DNA of 64,000 nt from CAZTZL01 sp964537715 (GCA_964537715.1 CAZIAH010000002.1:1-64000), one strand, 5' to 3'. Positions 1-9,599 are shown, counted from the first letter of the stretch. A program made the numbers and translations. The notes: a model not told the origin generated them from the sequence alone.

Positions 1-36
1 ATGTAATCATTTTTTCGCATAAAATCAAGCCCTTTA

Positions 37-2868
37 TCAGGTGTTTTTCAGCTCCCGTTTCAGGAATTCCCCAGTATAAGACTGAGCGCATCTGGCGACT
101 TTTTCTGGTGGACCGGTCGCGACCACGTTCCCGCCGTCATCTCCGCCCTCCGGGCCGAGATCGATGATCCAGTCCGCGGTTTTGATCACATCGGGATTGT
201 GCTCGATAATTACCACGGAATTCCCCTTGTCCACCAGTCGGTTGAGCACGTTCAAGAGCATCTTGATATCTTCGAAATGAAGTCCGGTAGTCGGTTCATC
301 CAGAATGTACAGAGTCTTTCCCGTAGATACTTTGGAGAGTTCCGTGGAGAGCTTAACGCGCTGGGCTTCTCCTCCCGAAAGCGTGGTCGCCGGCTGTCCG
401 AGATGGATGTATCCCAATCCAACGTCGTGAAGCGTTTTGAGTTTTCTTTTAATCGTGGGAATCCGCTCGAAGAATTTGAGGGCTTCTTCGACAGTCATAT
501 CAAGCACATCGGAGATCGATTTGCCCCGGTACTTCACTTCCAGAGTTTCCCGGTTGTACCGCTTCCCCTTGCAGATTTCGCAGGGGATGTAGACGTCCGG
601 TAAAAAGTGCATCTCGATTTTGATGATGCCGTCTCCTTCACAGGCTTCACAGCGGCCACCTCTGACATTGAAGCTGAACCGACCCGGACGATACCCGCGG
701 AGTTTGGCCTCGGGCAGCTGGGCAAACAGATTTCGGATATACGTGAACACTCCTGTATACGTGGCTGGATTGGATCGCGGCGTTCTTCCGATGGGAGACT
801 GGTCGATGTCGATGACCTTGTCGATATGTTCGGTTCCTTCTATGCTTTTATAGGCGAGCGGGACGGCTTTGCTCTGATAAAAGCGCCGCTGAAGAATCGG
901 GTATAGGGTTTCATTGATCAGCGTGGATTTCCCCGAGCCGGAAACGCCCGTGACGCACACTGAAATTCCGAGAGGAATTTCGATCTCGATGGATTTCAAA
1001 TTGTTTCCACAGGCGCCACTCAGCTTGAGAAACCGGTTGTCCGGTTTTCTCCGTCTAACAGGAACGGGAATCAACTGCTTCCCGGAAAGGTACTGTCCCG
1101 TGATGGAATGTTTCGATTCAAGGATCTTATCCGGTGGCCCGGTAACCACGACTTCTCCACCGTGCTCGCCTGCGCCCGGTCCGAGATCGACCACGAAATC
1201 GGCGGACAAAATCATGCCCCGGTCGTGTTCGACCACAAGAACGCTGTTGCCCAGATCCCGGAGTGCCGTCAGAGTATCGATGAGCCGCTTATTGTCCCTC
1301 TGGTGAAGACCGATGGAGGGTTCGTCCAAGATATAGAGCACGCCGACCAGTCTGGAGCCGATCTGTGTGGCCAACCGGATACGCTGCGCTTCTCCTCCGG
1401 AGAGCGTTCCCGCAGCCCGGTCCAAGGTCAGATAATCCAGCCCCACATTGACCAGGAATTGAAACCGCTGCTGAATTTCTTTCAATATCTGACGGGCGAT
1501 GGTGTTTTCGCGTTCGGTCAGATTCAGTGTCTCGAAAAAAACTTTCGCCTCTTTGATCGAATAACCGGTCACCTCGTGTATGGATTTGTCCGCCACTTTG
1601 ATCGACAGACTCTCTTTTTTGAGCCGCGCGCCCCCGCACTCCGGGCAGGAAAGTACGCTCATGTAACTCTCGATCCAGGTACGGATCGACTGGGAATGGG
1701 TCTGCTTGTACCGTCGTTCGAGATTGTGAACAATACCCTCGTACCGATGTATGAAAAATCCTTCGGCCTTTCTGTTGGCCGATTGGTAGTTGAACCGGAG
1801 TTCCTTGCTGCCCGAACCATAGAGAACGATGTCCTGCTGATCCTGGGTCAATTCCTCGAAAGGAGTGTCCAGAGAAAATCCGTATTCGTCGGCCACGGTT
1901 TTGAGCTGTGTGAAATACCATCCGTCTCTGGATTCGCCCCAGGGTTTGATGGCACCTTCGTTCAAACTTTTTTCCGGATCGGGAACGACATGTTTGGGAT
2001 CGACCTTCATGATCGATCCCAGACCGTTACAGGTGGGACAGGCGCCGTAGGGCGAGTTGAAAGAAAAGAGCCTCGGAGAAGGTTCTTCGTAACTGATCCC
2101 GCAGTGCACGCAGGCGAAGTTGGCCGAAAAAAGCCGTTCTTTCTTTTTGACAATGTCAATAATGACCACGCCGGAAGAAAGTTTCAAGGCGGTTTCCAGG
2201 GAATCGGCCAATCGAGATGCGATTTCCGGTCCGACGATGAGGCGGTCCACAACGACTTCGATACTGTGCTTCTTGTTCTTGTCCAGTTTGATGGGACGGT
2301 CCACTTCGCGGACCGATCCGTCCACGCGGACCCGGACATACCCGTCCCGACGGATCTGCTCGAAGACTTCCCTGTATTCGCCTTTTCGTCCGCGGATCAG
2401 GGGAGCAAGGACCTGAATTCGCGTTCCCTTTTTCAGTTCGAGGATGGAATCCACCATCTGCTCGATGGTCTGTTTTTCGATGCGGCGTCCGCAGTTGTAG
2501 CAATAAGGAATGCCGATGCGGGCGTAGAGGAGACGGAGATAATCGTAAATTTCCGTCACGGTTCCCACAGTAGAGCGGGGATTTTTCGATGTAGTGCGCT
2601 GCTCGATGGAGATGGCCGGCGACAGTCCTTCGATGGTATCAACATCCGGCTTTTCCATGAGGCCAAGAAACTGTCTCGCATAGGCGGAGAGCGACTCGAC
2701 ATAGCGGCGCTGTCCTTCCGCATAGATGGTATCGAAGGCAAGAGAGGATTTCCCCGAACCCGACAGGCCGGTGATCACGACCAACTGATTTCTGGGGATA
2801 TCCAAATCGATGTTTTTCAGATTGTGTTCCCTGGCGCCCCGAATAGAAAGAAGGTCTTTGTTATTCAT
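37..2868 (-). CDS. uvrA: Excinuclease ABC subunit A (UvrA)
   Basis: UvrA is the damage-recognition ATPase of nucleotide excision repair. It loads UvrB onto distorted DNA in the cytoplasm. The 943-residue product has the normal full length. It carries two ABC ATPase halves. The first Walker A (GLSGSGKS) is at residues 34-41 and the second (GVSGSGKST) is in the C-terminal half, each followed by an LSGGEAQR signature. The Cys pairs of the UvrA zinc modules are visible (CPECGG, then CEAC and CEIC). The gene is divergent from the TPR gene, with an 88-base gap. No clear Shine-Dalgarno precedes the ATG. A weak minus-strand promoter (TTGTTA, 16 bases, TATAAC; 2901-2874) would leave almost no leader. 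Identification is certain; the promoter is a guess. Confidence 0.98.
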   Translation of the reverse strand: MNNKDLLSIRGAREHNLKNIDLDIPRNQLVVITGLSGSGKSSLAFDTIYAEGQRRYVESLSAYARQFLGLMEKPDVDTIEGLSPAISIEQRTTSKNPRSTVGTVTEIYDYLRLLYARIGIPYCYNCGRRIEKQTIEQMVDSILELKKGTRIQVLAPLIRGRKGEYREVFEQIRRDGYVRVRVDGSVREVDRPIKLDKNKKHSIEVVVDRLIVGPEIASRLADSLETALKLSSGVVIIDIVKKKERLFSANFACVHCGISYEEPSPRLFSFNSPYGACPTCNGLGSIMKVDPKHVVPDPEKSLNEGAIKPWGESRDGWYFTQLKTVADEYGFSLDTPFEELTQDQQDIVLYGSGSKELRFNYQSANRKAEGFFIHRYEGIVHNLERRYKQTHSQSIRTWIESYMSVLSCPECGGARLKKESLSIKVADKSIHEVTGYSIKEAKVFFETLNLTERENTIARQILKEIQQRFQFLVNVGLDYLTLDRAAGTLSGGEAQRIRLATQIGSRLVGVLYILDEPSIGLHQRDNKRLIDTLTALRDLGNSVLVVEHDRGMILSADFVVDLGPGAGEHGGEVVVTGPPDKILESKHSITGQYLSGKQLIPVPVRRRKPDNRFLKLSGACGNNLKSIEIEIPLGISVCVTGVSGSGKSTLINETLYPILQRRFYQSKAVPLAYKSIEGTEHIDKVIDIDQSPIGRTPRSNPATYTGVFTYIRNLFAQLPEAKLRGYRPGRFSFNVRGGRCEACEGDGIIKIEMHFLPDVYIPCEICKGKRYNRETLEVKYRGKSISDVLDMTVEEALKFFERIPTIKRKLKTLHDVGLGYIHLGQPATTLSGGEAQRVKLSTELSKVSTGKTLYILDEPTTGLHFEDIKMLLNVLNRLVDKGNSVVIIEHNPDVIKTADWIIDLGPEGGDDGGNVVATGPPEKVARCAQSYTGEFLKRELKNT

Positions 2869-2956
2869 AAGCAGTTATAAAAAGTACTTGTATTTTAACA
2901 AAAATATCTTTAAATAGAGCTTTATAATCTAATATAATTAAAGGAGGAAATCAACG

Positions 2957-3739
2957 ATGAAAAGGACTTTGTCCGTTTTTTTATTGCTTTTCCTTGTTCA
3001 GATTTGTCTTTGTCCTCTTTTTGCCCAGGAGGTAACCGAAGATTCTGTCGCAAAGTACCTGGCACTTGGGAATTCCCTGTCCGATCAATGGCAACATAAA
3101 GAGGCCATCGCTGCTTATCAAAAAGCGCTTAAATTTGATCCCGACAGTTATGAAGCCAACTGGAAAACCGGGGATCAGTACACGGAGTATGCCGATCGTC
3201 TCCCGGATGATCAGAAAATCCAAAAAGAAACCTATTTTGAAAAGGCTCGTCAATTTTGTGAGAAAGCAATCAAAGTGAATCCGCAAGGCTACGAAGGCCA
3301 TTTCCGTCTGGCTGTGGCATTGGGGCGTCTGGCTCTGTTTCGCGGCGGGAAAGAGAAGATCAAGCTTTCGAAGATGATCAAGGCCGAAGGCGATACGGCC
3401 CTATCTCTCAATCCCCAGGCCGATCTGGTCTGCCATCTCTTGGGACGCTGGCATCAGGAACTGGCCAACTTAAGCGGTGTGCTCAAATTTTTTGCCGGTG
3501 TTTTTTTCGGCGGCTTGCCACCCGCTTCCAATGAAGAGGCCGTTGCATTTTTCAAAAGAGCCATCGAGATCAATCCCAACCACATCGAGCACTATCTCGA
3601 ATTGGCCCGAACCTATAAGTATATGGGTGAAAAGGAATTGATGCGCGAACCTCTTGAAAAACTGCTGACCCTTCCCAATGTAGAGGAGGACGATCAGAAA
3701 TATAAAGATGAAGCCGAAGAGATGTTGAAAAAATTGTAA
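2957..3739 (+). CDS. Periplasmic TPR-repeat protein
   Basis: This 260-residue protein starts with a clear Sec signal peptide (hydrophobic stretch at about 6-20, likely cleaved after the LFA before QEV). Several tetratricopeptide repeats follow, for example around KEAIAAYQKALKFDPDSYEA and again near the C-terminus (AVAFFKRAIEINPNHIEHY). TPR arrays are protein-docking scaffolds, so a periplasmic adaptor role is likely, but no partner is shown. The start is supported by AAGGAGG at 2941-2947. Two TATAAT-like hexamers at 2923-2928 and 2933-2938 lie just upstream, without a convincing -35. A strong terminator follows, so it is probably transcribed alone. Specific function unknown. Confidence 0.85.
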   Translation: MKRTLSVFLLLFLVQICLCPLFAQEVTEDSVAKYLALGNSLSDQWQHKEAIAAYQKALKFDPDSYEANWKTGDQYTEYADRLPDDQKIQKETYFEKARQFCEKAIKVNPQGYEGHFRLAVALGRLALFRGGKEKIKLSKMIKAEGDTALSLNPQADLVCHLLGRWHQELANLSGVLKFFAGVFFGGLPPASNEEAVAFFKRAIEINPNHIEHYLELARTYKYMGEKELMREPLEKLLTLPNVEEDDQKYKDEAEEMLKKL

Positions 3740-3768
3740 TGTGAATATCCAACACGTTTTCGGATGAA

Positions 3769-3797
3769 GCCCCGGATGTTTTTCCGGGGTTTTTTTA
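3769..3797 (+). terminator. Rho-independent terminator after TPR gene
   Basis: A 7-bp GC-rich stem (CCCCGGA at 3770-3776, TCCGGGG at 3783-3789) is followed directly by eight Ts. It ends the TPR transcript at 2957-3739. Confidence 0.9.
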
Positions 3798-3802
3798 TTG
3801 AT

Positions 3803-3930
3803 TGGAAAGATGGGGAACGGGGAAAGTGGAACGGGGAACGCATAATGGAGACGGGAGAACGGAAATCGGAGAAAGGGAAAAAGATAAAGGAGAAAGGGAA
3901 AAGACAAAGGATAAAGAATAAAGAATAAAA
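3803..3930 (+). repeat. Low-complexity purine tract
   Basis: About 125 bases are almost purely A and G on the plus strand, with imperfect direct repeats of GGGGAACGG, GGAGAAAGGG and GATAAAG-type units. It sits between the TPR terminator and the end of the convergent hemW gene. It has no coding pattern. It may be slippage-generated filler. Confidence 0.7.
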
Positions 3931-4014
3931 TAATTGATGTTTGATGATGGTTGTTGGTTTGGGAGTTAACCCGTCAGGGTTTTATTGAATGAAAGGCTGA
4001 AACTTGAATCCCCG

Positions 4015-5118
4015 TCAGGAAAGCTGGAGTGCGATTTCGTCGGCCAGTAAAAATCCTCTGGTGCTCAGCGAGAAACGGCCGTTTTGTTCGGTGGCGAATC
4101 CGCTCTGAACCAATTCCCGAATAACGTGTTGCTTTTTGGATAGTTTCGACAGAGGGACACCTTCGCGTGTCCGGAGCGCGAGCGCGAGCTGTTCAAGTGT
4201 CTGCTGCTCGGGATCGAGCGTTTCTTCTCCGGCAAGGGGGGGACGATTTTCCGAAAGTGCCTGAATGTATTCGTGCACATCCGTAACATTCCAGTATCTT
4301 TTATCGCCCAAAAATGAATGGGCCGAGGGACCCAGGCCGAAATAGGGGACGCCTGTCCAGTATGCTTCATTGTGTCTGCATCGACATCCCGGTCTGGCAT
4401 AATTGGAGATTTCATAATGTTCAAAGCCGTGTTCGGTAAGGAATTTCGATGTGGCAAGATACATGTCCGTGGTGACATCCTCATCGGGATACGGCAGGAT
4501 GCCGGATCGGATCTGCTGGCCGAGCTGGGTTTCGTTGTCCCATGTCAGCGTGTATGCCGAAATATGATCCGGGGAAAGCGAAATTATTTTTCCCAATGTG
4601 TCCTGCCACTTGGCCAGGGTCTGTCCGGGCAGACCGTAGATGAGATCCATATTGATGTTTTTAAAACCGGCTTCTCCGGCTAAGCGAATAGCATCGATAC
4701 CTTCCGTGCTGTTGTGCACTCTTCCCAATAATTCAAGTTCGTCTTCATGAATCGACTGCACGCCGATGCTGATCCGGTTGATTCCGATTTCCCGATAGAA
4801 TGTCAGTTTGTTCAACGTGAGTGTGCCGGGATTGGCCTCGATGGTGATTTCCGGGTTTGGATTGACCGGAAATGAAAGCGCGACTGCATCCAATACGGCG
4901 GCCATTTCTTCTTCAGGCAGAAGTGAAGGCGTGCCGCCGCCCAGATAGATTGTTTCGATGGGACTATCTTCCGATCTCGTTTCGGAATATAATTCGATTT
5001 CTTTTTGAAGGGCGTCGATGAATTGCGGAACGAGTTCCTGCTGTTTTTCAATGGAATAGAAATCGCAGTAATTGCATTTTTTCAGACAGAATGGAAAGTG
5101 TATGTATAGTCCGGCCAT
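4015..5118 (-). CDS. hemW: Radical SAM heme chaperone HemW-like protein
   Basis: This 367-residue protein belongs to the HemW/HemN-like radical SAM family. HemW inserts heme into respiratory enzymes and is not a coproporphyrinogen oxidase. The SAM-cluster cysteines C11, C15 and C18 sit in the motif FCLKKCNYCDFYS. A GGGTPS motif follows, and the HNxxYW signature that marks HemW is present (HNEAYW, followed by FGLGPSAHS). It is the last gene of a minus-strand operon: its ATG lies 3 bases after the lepB stop, which implies translational coupling. The neighbouring lepA and lepB are a common bacterial arrangement. Confidence 0.92.
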   Translation of the reverse strand: MAGLYIHFPFCLKKCNYCDFYSIEKQQELVPQFIDALQKEIELYSETRSEDSPIETIYLGGGTPSLLPEEEMAAVLDAVALSFPVNPNPEITIEANPGTLTLNKLTFYREIGINRISIGVQSIHEDELELLGRVHNSTEGIDAIRLAGEAGFKNINMDLIYGLPGQTLAKWQDTLGKIISLSPDHISAYTLTWDNETQLGQQIRSGILPYPDEDVTTDMYLATSKFLTEHGFEHYEISNYARPGCRCRHNEAYWTGVPYFGLGPSAHSFLGDKRYWNVTDVHEYIQALSENRPPLAGEETLDPEQQTLEQLALALRTREGVPLSKLSKKQHVIRELVQSGFATEQNGRFSLSTRGFLLADEIALQLS

Positions 5119-5121
5119 GGA

Positions 5122-6075
5122 TCAATGGATGAGATTGAGTATTCGTCCAAACCGGATTTTCTGAAATATCCGGTACAGGGGAACGTCTTTTGCCCAGGAC
5201 CAGTAAATGATCAGTGCTTCGCCCACGACGAGCCGTTCAGGCACACACCCCCAGTAGCGGCTGTCCAGACTGTTGTCCCGGTTGTCGCCTAACATAAAGT
5301 AGTGGTGATGCTTGATTACGTAAAAATAATCGTTCAACGGATGTCCGTTAATCGAAAAACTGTCTGCCGGATACGATTGAAAGGCCCGCTGCCACTGGTG
5401 CTGATTTTTTGCCGTGAGTCGTGTGCTTTCTCCCCCGTAACTCAGTATGATTTTGTTGCCTTCGTATAAAACGATCTGAAGCTGTTCGAACCAGTCTTTC
5501 GTATTGGACGGGTTGAAAAAGAGCGTGTCTCCTGGAGCAGGTATACGAATGGGACCGTAGTTGTCCCGGTTTCCGGCGCCTGGTGGGAAAATGCCGTATT
5601 CCTTGTAATCTTTCGGATAGATACGGCTGTCGATATGTTTTCCCTTGGGGGCATCCTGGAATCGTTTCCCGTTCACATAAACGATTTTGTTTTTTATCTC
5701 GACAGAGTCACCACTCACGGCCAGACAGCGTTTGATGTAATTCTGGGACTGGTCTCTCGGCTGTTTGAAGATGACCACATCTCCCTGTTTCGGTTTTCGG
5801 AATCCAGGGGTCTGAACGAACGGTACTGTGATGCCGATCTTGGTATACGGAATGCCGATCCAATCGGGTGTACGAAGTCCGAAAACGAATTTGTTGGCAA
5901 GAAGAAAATCCCCAACGAGCAGAGTGTTTTCCATCGAACCGGTGGGAATTCGAAAAGGATAAATCACGAATGCCCGGATGACGAGGGCAATCAGCAGTGC
6001 CGTAACAAAGGGTTCGAGATATTCTTTGGTCAGGTTTTTTGAATTCTTTTTTTGGGTTTCTTTTTGTTCAGCCAT
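5122..6075 (-). CDS. lepB: Signal peptidase I
   Basis: Signal peptidase I cleaves Sec signal peptides at the periplasmic face of the inner membrane. The 317-residue protein has one N-terminal membrane segment (about 22-40). The catalytic Ser47 follows it in PTGSMENT, and the general base Lys115 is in YIKRCLAVSGD. The box GDNRDNSLDSRYWG is near the C-terminus. It carries an insert between the catalytic boxes and is longer than minimal family members, as is usual in Bacteroidetes-like lineages. It lies 17 bases after lepA and 3 bases before hemW, in one operon. Confidence 0.96.
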   Translation of the reverse strand: MAEQKETQKKNSKNLTKEYLEPFVTALLIALVIRAFVIYPFRIPTGSMENTLLVGDFLLANKFVFGLRTPDWIGIPYTKIGITVPFVQTPGFRKPKQGDVVIFKQPRDQSQNYIKRCLAVSGDSVEIKNKIVYVNGKRFQDAPKGKHIDSRIYPKDYKEYGIFPPGAGNRDNYGPIRIPAPGDTLFFNPSNTKDWFEQLQIVLYEGNKIILSYGGESTRLTAKNQHQWQRAFQSYPADSFSINGHPLNDYFYVIKHHHYFMLGDNRDNSLDSRYWGCVPERLVVGEALIIYWSWAKDVPLYRIFQKIRFGRILNLIH

Positions 6076-6092
6076 TCACATACCTCAATCAT

Positions 6093-7889
6093 TTATTTGA
6101 TCTGCAGCACTGCGAGAAAAGCTTCCTGCGGGATCTGTACCCTTCCCACTTGTTTCATACGTTTTTTCCCTTCCCGCTGTTTCTCGAGCAGCTTTCTTTT
6201 TCTTGTGATATCTCCCCCGTAGCATTTTGCTGTTACATTTTTGCGGAGGGGTTTGACTGTTTCCCGTGCGATAATTTTCGAACCGATCGCAGCCTGAATC
6301 GCGACTTCGAACATCTGTCTGGGGATGAGTTCTCGCAGTTTCTGAGTCAGTTTTTTACCCCATTCGTAAGCTTTATCTCTATGAACGATCATGGAGAGCG
6401 CGTCCACGGGATCTCCGTTGATCAGGATATCGAGTTTCACGAGGTGGGATTCTCTGAATTCAAGGAAATCATAATCGAAGGAAGCATACCCTTTGGAGAT
6501 GGTTTTTAATTTGTCATAAAAATCGAACACGATTTCTGAAAGAGGAAATTCATATTCCAGATCGACCCGTGTCTGATCCAGATAGGTTGTATTTTTGTAA
6601 ATCCCGCGTCTTTCCTGAGCCAGTTTCATCAGATTGCCCATAAATTCGGAAGGGACGATGATCTGGGCGGAAATAAAAGGCTCCTCAAATTTTTGAATGT
6701 TTTGCACCGGCGGCAATTCGGCCGGGTTGTCAATATTTTTGATTTGACCCTCCGAATTAGTAATTCTGAATTCCACATTGGGAATGGTCGTGATTAAATT
6801 CTGTTCGTATTCTCTCTCAAGGCGCTCCTGAACGATTTCCATGTGAAGCAATCCGAGAAAACCCACTCTGAAGCCGAAACCGAGAGCAATGGAACTTTCC
6901 GGCTGAAAAATCAGCGACGAATCGTTAAGCTGTAAACGCTCCAGGGCATTTCTCAGTTCCTCGGTTTCATCTGTAGATGCGGGATACATCCCCGAAAAAA
7001 CCATGGGTTTGGGTTCGCGAAATCCCGGAAGCGGAGAGGATGCCGGATTGTTTTCGAGAGTAATCGTGTCGCCAACTTTCGCATTTTTAAGATTTTTCAC
7101 TCCCGCAATGAGATAGCCCACTTCTCCGCTTTTCAAACAATCTGTCGCATGCCGGTGCAGTTTGAGAATTCCCAGTTCTTCTACTTCGTAGGTTTTTTTA
7201 TTGGACATAAACTGGATGATATCGTTTTTATGGATTTCGCCATCGACCACACGGATATAGACGATGGCTCCGCGGTAATAGTCGAATACCGAATCAAAAA
7301 TCAGTGCTCTTAACGGTAAATTGGAATCTCCTTTTGGCGGAGGAATCCTATCGATGACCGCTTTGAGTACGGCCTCCGTGCCAGTTCCCTCCTTGGCACT
7401 GATCTGAAGAATTTCGGATTCATCGGTGCCGATCAGTTCCTGGATCTGTTTTTTAGTTGTGTCGATTTGGGCGCTCGGAAGATCAATCTTGTTGATCACC
7501 GGTATGATGGTCAGATCGTTTTCGAGAGCGAGATAGATGTTACTTACAGTCTGGGCCTCGACACCCTGTGTGGCATCCACGATCAAAAGGGCGCCTTCAC
7601 AGGCCGCAAGGCTTCTTGAAACTTCATATGAAAAATCGACATGGCCCGGAGTGTCGATCAGATTCAGATGATAGATTTTTCCGTCCTGAGCGTGATAATG
7701 CATCGTGATCGCATGGGCCTTAATTGTGATTCCGCGTTCTCTTTCGAGATCCATGTTGTCGAGAATCTGGTTGATCATCGATTCGGGAGAGATCGTTTTC
7801 GTGGCTTCCAGAAGACGATCCGCCAGCGTCGATTTGCCATGGTCGATATGAGCAATGATGCAAAAATTTCGAATATTTTTTTTCTGCAT
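6093..7889 (-). CDS. lepA: Elongation factor 4 (LepA)
   Basis: LepA is the ribosome-associated GTPase EF4, which helps translation recover under stress and aids ribosome assembly. The 598-residue product has the standard length. The P-loop AHIDHGKST is at residues 13-21, DTPGHVDF and NKIDLP are the other G motifs, and the C-terminal LepA domain is intact (GFRVGFLGLLHMEI in the middle). It is the first gene of the lepA-lepB-hemW operon. A good promoter lies immediately upstream, so close that the transcript could be nearly leaderless. Confidence 0.98.
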   Translation of the reverse strand: MQKKNIRNFCIIAHIDHGKSTLADRLLEATKTISPESMINQILDNMDLERERGITIKAHAITMHYHAQDGKIYHLNLIDTPGHVDFSYEVSRSLAACEGALLIVDATQGVEAQTVSNIYLALENDLTIIPVINKIDLPSAQIDTTKKQIQELIGTDESEILQISAKEGTGTEAVLKAVIDRIPPPKGDSNLPLRALIFDSVFDYYRGAIVYIRVVDGEIHKNDIIQFMSNKKTYEVEELGILKLHRHATDCLKSGEVGYLIAGVKNLKNAKVGDTITLENNPASSPLPGFREPKPMVFSGMYPASTDETEELRNALERLQLNDSSLIFQPESSIALGFGFRVGFLGLLHMEIVQERLEREYEQNLITTIPNVEFRITNSEGQIKNIDNPAELPPVQNIQKFEEPFISAQIIVPSEFMGNLMKLAQERRGIYKNTTYLDQTRVDLEYEFPLSEIVFDFYDKLKTISKGYASFDYDFLEFRESHLVKLDILINGDPVDALSMIVHRDKAYEWGKKLTQKLRELIPRQMFEVAIQAAIGSKIIARETVKPLRKNVTAKCYGGDITRKRKLLEKQREGKKRMKQVGRVQIPQEAFLAVLQIK

Positions 7890-7897
7890 GACCGGTC

Positions 7898-7926
7898 AAT
7901 ATAACATTTTTAAGTATTATAGTCAA
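7898..7926 (-). promoter_or_regulatory. Predicted sigma70-type promoter of lepA operon
   Basis: On the minus strand TTGACT (7926-7921) and TATATT (7903-7898) are separated by exactly 17 bases. The lepA ATG starts at 7889, only 8 bases after the -10, so the predicted start of transcription is at or next to the start codon. The 8-bp palindrome GACCGGTC (7890-7897) fills the gap. Confidence 0.5.
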
Positions 7927-8300
7927 TGACGAAAAATCGGGCATTATTAACCGATCCATTAGAAACCAGTCCGATCTCATCCCGATTTGAAGAAATGGAC
8001 GTTTGTTGTTTCGTTGCATTTTCCCATACCGCAGGAAAATATTGCCTGCTTTCTTAAAGTCAGATACATCCGGACAGTCAGACAAAACAAGGTTATTTAA
8101 TGTCAAGCATGTTTTATGCTTATAATTATTTAGAATTTAGAACAATTACAATATTTAACTGAATAAAAATTCCACCTGAGATTCATGTTGGTATGTTTTA
8201 TGCCTTGTTTTAACACATTGTATATCCAACCACGGGGAGGTGGTCCTATCGATTAGATCTTTTGTGCCCTGAATATCAATATATATAAAGGAGGATTATT
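7927..8300. other. Divergent intergenic region between lepA and HEAT gene
   Basis: No gene is seen here. It holds two similar small inverted repeats with a GTTTT centre, at 8105-8121 (AAGCAT/ATGCTT, overlapping a TATAAT at 8121-8126) and 8190-8204 (GGTAT/ATGCC, one wobble pair). A third hairpin (ACCAC/GTGGT) lies near 8230-8245. They could be operators or leader hairpins for the HEAT-repeat gene. Confidence 0.4.
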
Positions 8301-9347
8301 ATGGAATTATCGGTACTCAATTTTTTGCCTGAAAGTATGGTGCCGATAAACAGGGGAATTTTATTTGTTCTTGTTTTAATTTTATTGATCGCGATGTCGG
8401 GCTTTCTTTTTTCCGTCTATTTTCATGAAAAAAGGAAGCAATACATCGCAAAAATGGCTTTGATCTGGAAGGAAATGATTGATTCCATATTCGAGCAAAA
8501 TTCTGTTCTTGCCGAAATGAATATTTCCGACAAGGATAGAAAGTATTTCAGGGATTTTCTTGTCTATGAATATTTTGAGCGGTCTGTAATCGATCAGTAT
8601 AAAATACGGCATTTGTATAAACATCTTGGTTTTTTGGATGAAGATTTGTTCCAATTGAGAAATCGTGGCGTGTGGAAAAAGGTAGAAGCGCTGAAGCGGC
8701 TGACAGAGTTACATTTTGAGGATGCAGAAGCGGTCGTTGTGGATCTGCTTGAGGATAGAAAAAGTGAGGTCCGAATGGCCGCTTTGAAAATGTTGTCCAC
8801 GATTAACAGCAAGCTGTTGTTTGACATGCTTCCCGCTCTTTTTGAGAACCATTCCCAATGGAATTGTCAAAAATTGGTAAATATCCTTTTTGCCGCGGAA
8901 ATACCAGCGGGTTGTTTAAGGTCGCTGGCCTCTTCTTTGAATGGAGAACTGAGAAAAGCTGCTGCCCTGCTTCTTGGAGCAGATGGGAAAGAAGAAGCGA
9001 TACCCATGTTGTGTGTTCTGGCCAAAGATCCGCTCAACGAGGTGCGTCGGGAAGCTGTGGCTGCTCTGGGCCGCATCAATTCTGACGAGACGATCGTACT
9101 GGTATCGAGGAAGTCTTTCGATCGTCATCCTCCTGTGCGTGAAACCGTGGCGAAAGCGCTGAGGAATGCGCAGGGAGATCAAAAACTTTTTGTGCTGAAT
9201 CGTTTGGCCGATGACCCGGAATATAATGTGCGTTATCATGCTTTCTTTTCTTTGAATTTGATGGGGCCGAACGGGAAGGACGTTATTCGTACTTACTCAA
9301 ATAAGTATCCGGATCTTGTCAGAGAATTTGTTCCAGCCACTTGTTGA
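8301..9347 (+). CDS. Membrane-anchored HEAT-repeat protein
   Basis: This 348-residue protein has one membrane segment at about 19-41. A short helical linker follows, and then a C-terminal array of HEAT-type repeats from about residue 125, for example EVRREAVAALGRINSDETI and NVRYHAFFSLNLMGPNGKD. HEAT arrays bind proteins, so this is probably an inner-membrane scaffold facing the cytoplasm. The start at 8301 is supported by AAAGGAGG at 8288-8295. It is a single-gene unit upstream of the tRNA. I do not recognise a specific family function. Confidence 0.75.
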   Translation: MELSVLNFLPESMVPINRGILFVLVLILLIAMSGFLFSVYFHEKRKQYIAKMALIWKEMIDSIFEQNSVLAEMNISDKDRKYFRDFLVYEYFERSVIDQYKIRHLYKHLGFLDEDLFQLRNRGVWKKVEALKRLTELHFEDAEAVVVDLLEDRKSEVRMAALKMLSTINSKLLFDMLPALFENHSQWNCQKLVNILFAAEIPAGCLRSLASSLNGELRKAAALLLGADGKEEAIPMLCVLAKDPLNEVRREAVAALGRINSDETIVLVSRKSFDRHPPVRETVAKALRNAQGDQKLFVLNRLADDPEYNVRYHAFFSLNLMGPNGKDVIRTYSNKYPDLVREFVPATC

Positions 9348-9473
9348 ATGTCCGGTTAAAATTTTTTTTATGATTATTCCCACAATGGTGTTGATTGATT
9401 CCATTGCAGGGAAGGGAAATATATTATTGCATGCTCATATCACTCATCCACATGTAAATCTTGAAAAAAGAAC

Positions 9474-9502
9474 TTGACATTCAATAATCATTATTATATT
9501 TT
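9474..9502 (+). promoter_or_regulatory. Promoter of tRNA-Asn
   Basis: A perfect -35 TTGACA (9474-9479) is followed by an A+T-rich -10 region (TATTTT at 17-base spacing, or TATATT at 15), ending 16 bases before the tRNA. The same extended sequence around the -35 recurs upstream of the porV-like gene. Confidence 0.65.
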
Positions 9503-9518
9503 TATCTGGTATTCAAAA

Positions 9519-9590
9519 TCCGGAGTAGCTCAATGGTAGAGCGGGTGGCTGTTAACCACTAGGTTGGGGGTTCGAGACCCTCCTCCGGAG
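9519..9590 (+). tRNA. tRNA-Asn (GTT)
   Basis: A 72-nt cloverleaf. The acceptor stem TCCGGAG (9519-9525) pairs with CTCCGGA (9583-9589), with discriminator G. The anticodon loop CTGTTAA places GTT at 9551-9553, and the T-arm GGTTCGAGACC is intact. CCA is not encoded. It marks the left edge of an A+T-rich accessory stretch, and tRNA genes are common integration sites. Confidence 0.97.
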
Positions 9591-9599
9591 CAAAAATAG

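Noticed and set aside
1108..2880. 590-codon open frame on the plus strand antisense to uvrA
   Set aside because: It is a mirror of the highly conserved uvrA codons; composition is biased and no domain is recognisable.
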